Of a stretch of 64,000 nt of DNA, positions 1-6,008 are shown one piece after another (within the stretch, counting starts at the first letter, position 1; every line of letters starts with the position of its first letter). A program made the translations under genes and the position numbers. A model generated the notes under the pieces. It was given only the letters and a program-made list of their open reading frames with translations. It did no database searches and had not been told where the DNA came from. Origin of the DNA: Vulcanimicrobiota bacterium (lineage in GTDB: Bacteria > Vulcanimicrobiota > Xenobia > Xenobiales > JADMJV01); the NCBI GenBank assembly GCA_017307785.1, contig JAFKGI010000035.1, positions 1-64,000 on the forward strand, read 5' to 3'.

Positions 1-95
1 CCAATTGCTTGCACGACCTTTTCCTGGCACCGTTCAGGTTCGATGTTTTTGACCGAATTCCGCCCACCAATAACTGCAACAGGGTTGATCATCAT
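1..95 (-). CDS. Possible 5' end of an unidentified gene leaving the window
   Basis: A minus-strand frame starts at tandem ATG codons (95 and 92) and stays open to the window edge, giving about 31 residues beginning MMINPVAVIGGRNS. An in-frame TAG lies in the CTAG of the repeat just upstream (120-123), so the frame opens directly beside the repeat array; an in-frame GTG at 104 is an alternative start. The composition looks coding, but the fragment is too short to assign a family. No Shine-Dalgarno sequence is evident. It could be spurious. Confidence 0.33.
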   Translation of the reverse strand, partial: MMINPVAVIGGRNSVKNIEPERCQEKVVQAI

Positions 96-119
96 GGTGG
101 CCACGAAGTGGGCGGGCGA

Positions 120-239
120 CTAGTCTCGAACCCCGTGTTCAGGGGAGCGAAGCGGACCGAACGCGGGTTAGGGACCCACGGAGCCGTGCGTCCCTAAAGT
201 TCGATGATTATTGACCGTGCGACGCACGGCGGAGGCTAG
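120..239. repeat. CTAG-bounded hairpin repeat, unit A
   Basis: This is the first of two tandem units, each bounded by CTAG (120-123 and 236-239). It contains a hairpin CCCGTGTTC (132-140)/GAACGCGGG (159-167), a short GGGT/ACCC hairpin (165-168/174-177) and a long-range stem CCGTGCGTC (184-192)/GACGCACGG (221-229), and ends GGAGGCTAG. An alternative pairing TTAGGGAC (168-175)/GTCCCTAA (190-197) competes with the last stem. The same ordered stems recur in unit B with different bases. A diverged partial copy lies inside a coding gene at 56820-56879. No protein is encoded convincingly. Confidence 0.72.
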
Positions 240-349
240 TATCAAACGGCTTGTTCGCAGGAGCGAAGCGAGCGAACAAACGTTGGAGACCAACGGAGTC
301 GCGCGCCTGAAATGAAAATCTTCGGGTTGTAGCGCGCGACGGAGGCTAG
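236..349. repeat. CTAG-bounded hairpin repeat, unit B
   Basis: This is the second tandem unit, sharing its left CTAG with unit A and ending at CTAG 346-349. Stems in the same order as unit A are GTTCGC (253-258)/GCGAAC (272-277), CGTTGG (281-286)/CCAACG (290-295) and GTCGCGCGC (298-306)/GCGCGCGAC (332-340), followed by GGAGGCTAG. The bases of the stems differ from unit A while pairing is kept, which argues for a selected structure. The terminal CTAG also supplies the stop codon of the protease gene at 346-1476. Together the units fill the otherwise gene-poor first 345 bases. Confidence 0.72.
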
Positions 350-1476
350 ATCCAGGGCTTGAGGCGGAAGTCGGCGGCCTTCAGAAAGTCGCGCCAGCCT
401 TGAGGTAAGCTCTCGTCCGTGCGCTCACGTTTCAGGTGGAACGTGAGCGTTTTGTCGTTCTGCTGGTTAACCAGACTGGACTGGAATGCTTCCCGCGCAT
501 TTTGAGCGAGTTGCTGGTTCTCGGGGCTGAGTTTGACCTGGTCCAGGTTCTTGAGGAAACTGCCCAGGTCCACGCGTCCGCTGGGCAGCCAGTCGGGAGA
601 GTCGGAGCGACGCAGGGCTTTGCGAATTTCAGCGCGATCTTCGCCGGCCAGTTTGGCGCCAAGTTGATCCAGCGCGGGCAGCAGGGCGTTCTGGAATTGG
701 CCGCTGTCCCAGGCGGCCAGGCTGGGCGTGATTTTGGAGCCTTGCTCCACCCAGGAGTGAGCCAGTTGGCGCGGGTTCTTGTCCAGCTGCTCGGGAGCGA
801 ACATCTTTTCAAAAGGCAGGCCCAGAGCCGGGATGGGCTGGGGCGAGGCAATCATGAACTGGCTCCAGGGTGCGAGACGAGCCAGGACTTCTAGCTGGCC
901 TCCCAGACAGGTGTCCAGGATGACCTGTTCCACCGGGTTGCCCTGCAGGGCTTTGGCGGTTTCTTGGTAGGTCAGGGGGCCGACCTGTTCGTGATTTCCG
1001 TGACCGGCCAGGCTGACCACCTGGCGACTGGAGGGGAAGTCTTTGAGGTTGCTCTGAATGAGCTGCTTGAGTTTTTCGGCCGGCTGGCCCTGGCTTTGCG
1101 GCAGGGGACCGGAGCCGAGCTGGTGCGGCTGGTTGCCTTTCCACTCGGGTGCTTTGAGGGCCTGACGCAGATGATCTTCGGCCTGGGAGGCGACGTAGAG
1201 GCCCAGCAGGCCTCCCGCGGCCAGTCCGGGATAGCTGGCCAGCGCCCAACCGGCTGCGGCCAGACCGGCCCCGGCGGTAACGAATCCGGCGGCGGTGGCG
1301 AACTGCAGAGCTCGCGGCGAGCGGGGGCCGTCGAGGCGCACCACCAGGTCGCCGTCGTTGGCCTTACTGGCCTTCACGAACTGGTCGACGCCGCCCAGCA
1401 CCTGGGCCTGAATGCTGTGGGCCTTGGCGTCGATGAAGGTGCTGACCGCGAATTTAGGAGCCTGTGAGATCTTCAC
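346..1476 (-). CDS. Caspase-like (clostripain C11-type) cysteine protease with glycine-zipper segment
   Basis: This 376-residue protein begins MKISQAP and has no Sec signal. A Gly/Ala-rich hydrophobic stretch (about residues 57-97) looks like a glycine-zipper membrane segment. It is followed by a caspase-hemoglobinase fold signature: the catalytic His in SLAGHG (His159), the nucleophile in ILDTCLGG (Cys190), and ASPQPIPALGLPFE shortly after, which resembles the clostripain substrate-site region. The family cleaves after basic or acidic residues; specificity here is unknown. The start is GTG, supported by a TAGAAT box 6 nt upstream. The stop codon lies inside the CTAG of a repeat unit, so the C-terminus may have been set by repeat insertion. 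The protease assignment rests on motifs only. Confidence 0.68.
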   Translation of the reverse strand: MKISQAPKFAVSTFIDAKAHSIQAQVLGGVDQFVKASKANDGDLVVRLDGPRSPRALQFATAAGFVTAGAGLAAAGWALASYPGLAAGGLLGLYVASQAEDHLRQALKAPEWKGNQPHQLGSGPLPQSQGQPAEKLKQLIQSNLKDFPSSRQVVSLAGHGNHEQVGPLTYQETAKALQGNPVEQVILDTCLGGQLEVLARLAPWSQFMIASPQPIPALGLPFEKMFAPEQLDKNPRQLAHSWVEQGSKITPSLAAWDSGQFQNALLPALDQLGAKLAGEDRAEIRKALRRSDSPDWLPSGRVDLGSFLKNLDQVKLSPENQQLAQNAREAFQSSLVNQQNDKTLTFHLKRERTDESLPQGWRDFLKAADFRLKPWI

Positions 1477-1482
1477 TCTGGA

Positions 1483-1488
1483 ATTCTA
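1483..1488 (-). promoter_or_regulatory. -10 box of a leaderless promoter (protease gene)
   Basis: TAGAAT lies on the minus strand exactly 6 nt before the GTG start at 1476, so transcription should begin at or next to the start codon. There is no Shine-Dalgarno sequence and no clear -35 box. It belongs to a window-wide TAnnnT-N6-start pattern. Confidence 0.55.
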
Positions 1489-1510
1489 GCGTGGAGTCCT
1501 CAAAAGGAGC

Positions 1511-1927
1511 TTAAAGGTGAGCGGTCACCTTGGGAGCTTCGAACCAGTTGTCGTGGCGCCCATCGAAGAATTGCACGGGCAGCGCCACCAGTTGTTCGTC
1601 GCTGATGCCGTCGAGAACCGAGACCATGATGCTGATGAAGTCGCCGCCCAGTTCGGGCAAGTGGCATTTGCTGTAGAGGCGCACGCCGCAGTGCTGGCAG
1701 AAGAGATGGCGATTGACGCTCTGGGAGGTGAAGCCATAGTCGCCCAGCTCCGACGCATCGCTGAGCAGCTGGAAGGCTTCGGGCTTGATGAGCACGATCC
1801 AGTCGCGCACTTTGATGCAGAAGGAGCAGTTGCATTTGCCGGTTCCGGCTTCCAGATCGATGTCGGCCTGAAAGCGGACTTTTTGGCAGTGGCAGCTGCC
1901 CTGGTAAGTTTTGAGTGGCATAGCCAT
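1511..1927 (-). CDS. GFA (glutathione-dependent formaldehyde-activating)/CENP-V family protein
   Basis: This 138-residue protein has the zinc-ligand pattern of the GFA fold: CHCQKVRF near the N-terminus, CNCSFC about residue 33, and FCQHCG about residue 76. The family includes the Gfa enzyme that speeds S-hydroxymethylglutathione formation, but most members have no proven activity and only bind zinc, so the substrate is unknown. ATG 1927 or ATG 1921 could start it; neither has a good ribosome-binding site. A second, distinct GFA protein is at 48799-49185. It stands alone, upstream of the protease gene on the same strand. Confidence 0.82.
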   Translation of the reverse strand: MAMPLKTYQGSCHCQKVRFQADIDLEAGTGKCNCSFCIKVRDWIVLIKPEAFQLLSDASELGDYGFTSQSVNRHLFCQHCGVRLYSKCHLPELGGDFISIMVSVLDGISDEQLVALPVQFFDGRHDNWFEAPKVTAHL

Positions 1928-2031
1928 GGCTTGGGCGAGAGCAAGTTCAGGACCTCTTTTCAGGCTTTTTTAGGCGGGTTTTGCTAGCGTTTTTGCCACA
2001 CACATAGAGACATCTCAGAGGAGAATCGATC

Positions 2032-2601
2032 ATGCAGATTACCCGCAACAATCCCGTTCAGCTTCCGCGTCTGACTCTCAATCAAGAATCCAAGGGCGGT
2101 GAAGGAACCCCTCCCCCCAACAAGCCGGATACCGTTGACGTCGTTTCCAACGGTATCACCAAAGGCGCAAATTTTGCCAACGGCGCGATGGGCGCCTGGA
2201 AGGGCGCCGTAGTTGGCGCTGTGGGCGGAGCCGCCATCAGCCTGGGCGGTAGCGCCATTTCGACGATTTCTGGTGCTGTGACCGGCACTTCTAGCGTAAC
2301 CGTAGGTTCGTTGCTGCACACGGCCGGTTCGGCCGGTCTGTGGGCCGCTGGCGGCGCCGTCGCCGGTGGTGTCATCGGTTGCTACGCGACCAAAGGCCTG
2401 GGCAAGGTGGTCGGCAACTTCGGCGCTTCGGTGGCCAAGAAGCTGGGTGCTCCCGAATCGGCCGGTCGTGCGGCCGGAACCGTGGCCACCGGCCTGGCTC
2501 TGGGTGGCCTGGTCGGTCTGGGCATCGCCGGACACTCGGGCGCTTACCTGACGCTGGGCGCGGCCGCTCTCGGCGGCACCATCGCTTACTTCAAGAATTA
2601 G
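2032..2601 (+). CDS. Glycine-zipper membrane protein with effector-like N-terminus
   Basis: This 189-residue protein begins MQITRNNPVQLPRL, followed by a polar, Pro-rich leader to about residue 40. The rest is almost wholly Gly/Ala/Val with GxxxG-type spacing (repeated GAVGGA, GGAVAGG, GLALGGLVG motifs), typical of glycine-zipper helices that pack in membranes. No enzyme motif or Sec signal is present. AGGAGA lies about 7 nt before the ATG. A strong terminator follows, then a gene for an HExxH protein on the same strand. Similar proteins lie at 51855-52460 and 56400-56981. The function is unknown; a pore-forming, translocon or membrane-targeted role is inference. Confidence 0.75.
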   Translation: MQITRNNPVQLPRLTLNQESKGGEGTPPPNKPDTVDVVSNGITKGANFANGAMGAWKGAVVGAVGGAAISLGGSAISTISGAVTGTSSVTVGSLLHTAGSAGLWAAGGAVAGGVIGCYATKGLGKVVGNFGASVAKKLGAPESAGRAAGTVATGLALGGLVGLGIAGHSGAYLTLGAAALGGTIAYFKN

Positions 2602-2610
2602 TTAGTCCGA

Positions 2611-2646
2611 AAAGGCCCTCGGCTTCCAACGGCCGGGGGCCTTTTT
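2611..2646 (+). terminator. Rho-independent terminator after glycine-zipper gene
   Basis: The stem AAAGGCCCTCGGC (2611-2623)/GCCGGGGGCCTTT (2632-2644) has 13 pairs with one G-U wobble, an 8-nt loop and a run of five T. It separates the glycine-zipper gene from the next gene, only about 24 nt downstream, so that gene needs read-through or its own promoter. Confidence 0.85.
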
Positions 2647-2669
2647 GCGTTCGGGCCGAAAGCAGGAGG

Positions 2670-3185
2670 ATGGGTTTGCTGAACAGCTTTCGCCAGTTCT
2701 CTTTGTCCCCGGAGCAGCGTGACTATCTGCTGCGCGCCCTGGAATGGGGCGGCGCACGTTCGCGTGGTTTTGAGAAGCACTGGGAGTTGTGGCGGACTCG
2801 CATGCGGGCCGGCCGAGTTTCGGTGGTGCCGGAAGTGTATCGCGGAGCCGAGGGCCTGTTCAACGCCCTGACCGGTGGTCTGTATCTGAGTTCCAGTCGC
2901 CTGCCGCTCGAAGCGCGCCAATGCGCCTGGGCGCTGGAGCGCTGGGAGCAGCCGCTGGTGCTGCAAGGACTGGTGGACGTGACGGCCGTGATCGTGCACG
3001 AGAGCTCGCACGCCCTGGCGGGTTTCCTGGGGAGCCTGCAAGAGCTGGGTCCTTACCGGTCCGAGTATGCCTACCTGGGTCAGTTGGCCCGTCACGAGGA
3101 GCTGCGCGAGGTGGCCAGCGGACGGATGCAGGACCTGGTGAGGGACGCCTGGGAGTGCGAGAAGATTCGCCTGGATTCGTTCTAA
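2670..3185 (+). CDS. Putative HExxH zinc metallopeptidase-like protein
   Basis: This protein of about 171 residues contains VIVHESSHALAGF (HESSH at about 110-114), the zincin motif in which two His bind zinc and Glu is the general base. A Glu in the following helix-like stretch YRSEYAYL (about residue 132) could be the third ligand, as in gluzincins. There is no signal peptide. ATG 2670 directly abuts a perfect AGGAGG (2664-2669), too close for normal initiation, so TTG 2676 (6 nt spacing, giving MLNSFRQF) may be the true start. It lies downstream of the glycine-zipper gene. I recognise no specific peptidase family, and activity is not certain. Confidence 0.6.
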   Translation: MGLLNSFRQFSLSPEQRDYLLRALEWGGARSRGFEKHWELWRTRMRAGRVSVVPEVYRGAEGLFNALTGGLYLSSSRLPLEARQCAWALERWEQPLVLQGLVDVTAVIVHESSHALAGFLGSLQELGPYRSEYAYLGQLARHEELREVASGRMQDLVRDAWECEKIRLDSF

Positions 3186-3200
3186 CGCCGGCGGGACGGA

Positions 3201-3821
3201 CTATCGGTGGGCCAGGCTTTGTTGGGCCAGGTCGCTGAGGGGCGGGCCCTGGCGCTGGATTTGTTCGAGGGTTTTCTGGGCTTCGGGGTCTTTGCAGTAG
3301 CGGAGCAGGTAGACGGCATTGCTTTGCAGGCGGCCTTCGCGGGTGCGGGCCCATTCGCTGAGTTGGGCGCTGGCGATGGGGTGGTTGTGCATGGTGGCGT
3401 CCAGGTGGCCGGTGTCGAGGATGCGGCTGATCTGGCGTTCGGCGGGGTGCTGCCAGTCCAGCCAGGTATGGGCCAGGGCGCTGCCGACCAGCAGCGTGGC
3501 CAGGGCCAGGTTGAAGCCGCGCAGGACGGGATGCTCGCGGCCGGGCTGCTGATAGAGCCAGTAGAAGAGAAACAGATAGAAGGGGATGGGTCCCAGCAGG
3601 GGGCTGCTGAGCACGGAGAGACTGAAGAGGGACATGGAACGGTTGAGCTGGGGACCGGTGATCAGGCCGTGTCGCCTGCGATAGGCCAGCTGCGCGAACC
3701 ACCATAGGATCGCTCCCGTGATCCAGAGCGGCAGAAAGCCTTGATAGCAGTAAAAGACTTTGAAGAGAAACACGGCCCGCTTTCTTCGCGGTGGAGGTGC
3801 GAAGGTCCGGCCCAAGAGCAA
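3201..3821 (-). CDS. Hypothetical multi-pass membrane protein
   Basis: Up to 206 residues are encoded if translation starts at TTG 3821. GTG 3773 (giving MFLFKVFYCYQGFLPL) is more plausible because the region before it is Arg/Pro-rich and poorly hydrophobic; that form has 190 residues. Three hydrophobic segments (starting near FLPLWITGAILWWFAQLAY, PLLGPIPFYLFLFYWLY and LALATLLVGSALAHTWL) precede a soluble C-terminal tail with helix-repeat character. No family is recognised. It is divergent from the FHIPEP gene, and the 69-bp gap holds the promoter of that gene. Confidence 0.6.
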   Translation of the reverse strand: MLLGRTFAPPPRRKRAVFLFKVFYCYQGFLPLWITGAILWWFAQLAYRRRHGLITGPQLNRSMSLFSLSVLSSPLLGPIPFYLFLFYWLYQQPGREHPVLRGFNLALATLLVGSALAHTWLDWQHPAERQISRILDTGHLDATMHNHPIASAQLSEWARTREGRLQSNAVYLLRYCKDPEAQKTLEQIQRQGPPLSDLAQQSLAHR

Positions 3822-3878
3822 ATGTTAAGCGGCTTTAATATGTTACGAAACGAACACAATTTGCTAACCGACTGAGGC

Positions 3879-3884
3879 TAGGCT
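3879..3884 (+). promoter_or_regulatory. -10 box of a leaderless promoter (FHIPEP gene)
   Basis: TAGGCT is followed by GAGAGT and then the ATG at 3891. The same context, TAGACT-GAGAGT-ATG, precedes the gene at 24101. No convincing -35 box is seen. Confidence 0.5.
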
Positions 3885-3890
3885 GAGAGT

Positions 3891-6008
3891 ATGGCTCCCC
3901 CTGACGCGAATCAACCTCTCCAGCGGCTGCTCGAATTCTCGGAAGTTATGATGGCCATCGTGGTACTGGGTATCGTATTTATGCTCATTGTGCCTCTGCC
4001 CCCGGGAATTCTCGACTTTTTTCTGGTGTGCAATATCACCTTTTCCGTCATCACCATCTTGATTGCTCTCAGCATTGTGGAACCTCTCGAGTTCTCCGTC
4101 TTTCCCACCATGCTGCTGGTGACCACTCTTTTCCGTTTGAGCCTGGACGTGTCGGCCACGCGCATGATTTTGCTCAACGGCTATCTAAAGGACCCCGTAA
4201 GCCATATGCCCACCGGAGCGGGGCACTTGATCCCGGCCTTTGGCAAAGTGGTGGTGGGGGGAAATCTGCTGGTCGGACTCATTCTTTTTGTCATCTTGAT
4301 CACCATTCAGATCATGGTGATTACCAAGGGGGCGGAACGCGTGGCTCAGGTAGCCGCCCGCTTCACCCTGGATAAAATGCCCGGCGAACAGATGGCCATC
4401 GATGCGGATCTGGCCGCGGGCATCATCACCTCGGACCAGGCCAAGGAACGCCGCTCCAAGGTGCAGCGCCAGGCGGATTTCTACGGGTCGATGGACGGTG
4501 CCGGCAAGTTCATCACCGGGGACGCCATGGCGGCGGTGATCATCATGGTGGTCAACATCGTGGGCGGCATGGGCATGGGCATGCTCTACTTCAATATGGG
4601 CGTGTGGGACGCGCTCAACACCTTTGCCCTGCTTTCTATCGGCAACGGCCTGATCACCACCGTGCCGGCCTTTTTGATGTCGACTTCGATGGGGCTGATT
4701 GTGACCCGAGCGGCTTCCCAATCCAACCTGGCCCAGGACCTGATCCTGCAACTGACCGCCCAGCCCCGGGCTCTCAAGCTGGCCACCCAGGCCCTCTTCG
4801 GAATGGGAATGCTGGGACTGACCGGCCTCTTCGCCTTTCCCTCCACCCCTTTCTTGGTGCTCAGCTGCGTGCTCCACTTCTGTCTCAAAAGCCTCGAGTC
4901 GGAACGAAACGCCGCCATTCAGGTAGTGGAAACCAAGGACGACCAGGTGAAAGCGGTCAAGCGTCGCGATCCCGTCGAGGTGACCACCATTATGGAGGTC
5001 GATCCCATCGCGATGGAGGTCGGCAGAGGTCTGCTGGGACTGGTCAACCCGGACGAGGAAGCGAAATTGATCTCGCGGGTGGTCGCCATTCGCCGCCACC
5101 TGGCTCTGGAGCTGGGCATTATCGTGCCAGGAGTGCGCTTCCGAGACAATCTGCAGTTGGCGCCCAATAGTTATGTCATCAAGATGCGCAACCTGGAAGT
5201 CGCTCGCGGGGAAGTGAACTGCAACCAGTTCCTGGCCATTGGCCCCGAGGAAAAGCTCAAGAACCTGCGGGGCACCAAGACGGTGGACCCCACCTACGCC
5301 ATGCCGGGCGTCTGGATCAGCCCGGAGCAGCGCGGGGATGCGGAGCGTTTGGGTTGCATGTTGTTCGACCCTGTGAGCGTGATGGCCACTCAGATGACCG
5401 AGGTTCTGCGGGCGCGGGCGGCGGAGCTGCTGGGCCGCCAGGAGGTGCAGGCCCTGCTTGACCTGATCAAGCGAGCCAAACCGATGGTGGTCAAGGAAGC
5501 GACTCAGGATTTGTCGGTGGGGGACATCCAGAAGGTGCTTTGCAATCTGCTCTCCGAGCGAGTCTCGATTCGAGATCTATCGAGAATTCTCGAGTGCCTG
5601 GCCGACCATGTGGGCGTGACCAAAGACCCGGATTTGCTCACCGAATTTGTGCGCGTGCGCCTGGCCGCGAATATTTGCGAGGATTATGTCAACAACGACA
5701 AGATGCTCAACGTGATTTCGCTGGACCCGGAAATCGAGAGGTCCCTGCGGCAGGCCATGCATCGGGACGTGATGGGGCTGCAGTTGAACCTGGACCCGCG
5801 CGAAGGGCAGCACATTCTGAGCTGCCTGGGCAAGGAGGTCGAGAGCTTGCGCGAGCGGGGACTGCAGCCGATCGTGTTGACGGTTCCGGATGTGCGGCCG
5901 GCGCTGCGACGGTTGTGCGAGCGCAGCTTTCCCATGCTGGTGGTGCTGTCCTGGAATGAGATCGCGCCGGGAGTCCAGGTGAACTCGCTAGGAATGGCTA
6001 CTCTCTGA
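3891..6008 (+). CDS. FHIPEP family type III export-gate protein (FlhA/SctV-like)
   Basis: This 705-residue protein has the usual length and layout of FlhA/SctV: about eight N-terminal membrane helices (to about residue 320), then a large cytosolic domain that binds export chaperones and substrates. Family hallmarks include LFRLSLDVSATRMIL (FHIPEP signature, about 80-95), ADFYGSMDGAGKFITGDA, RDNLQLAPNSYVIK and ELLGRQEVQALLD. These proteins form a nonameric ring in the export gate of flagella or injectisomes. The sequence alone does not decide which. No other flagellar or injectisome gene lies within about 4 kb upstream or 58 kb downstream, so the rest of the machine must be elsewhere if functional. 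It is convergent with, and overlaps by 11 nt, the kinase gene ending at 5998. Confidence 0.9.
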   Translation: MAPPDANQPLQRLLEFSEVMMAIVVLGIVFMLIVPLPPGILDFFLVCNITFSVITILIALSIVEPLEFSVFPTMLLVTTLFRLSLDVSATRMILLNGYLKDPVSHMPTGAGHLIPAFGKVVVGGNLLVGLILFVILITIQIMVITKGAERVAQVAARFTLDKMPGEQMAIDADLAAGIITSDQAKERRSKVQRQADFYGSMDGAGKFITGDAMAAVIIMVVNIVGGMGMGMLYFNMGVWDALNTFALLSIGNGLITTVPAFLMSTSMGLIVTRAASQSNLAQDLILQLTAQPRALKLATQALFGMGMLGLTGLFAFPSTPFLVLSCVLHFCLKSLESERNAAIQVVETKDDQVKAVKRRDPVEVTTIMEVDPIAMEVGRGLLGLVNPDEEAKLISRVVAIRRHLALELGIIVPGVRFRDNLQLAPNSYVIKMRNLEVARGEVNCNQFLAIGPEEKLKNLRGTKTVDPTYAMPGVWISPEQRGDAERLGCMLFDPVSVMATQMTEVLRARAAELLGRQEVQALLDLIKRAKPMVVKEATQDLSVGDIQKVLCNLLSERVSIRDLSRILECLADHVGVTKDPDLLTEFVRVRLAANICEDYVNNDKMLNVISLDPEIERSLRQAMHRDVMGLQLNLDPREGQHILSCLGKEVESLRERGLQPIVLTVPDVRPALRRLCERSFPMLVVLSWNEIAPGVQVNSLGMATL

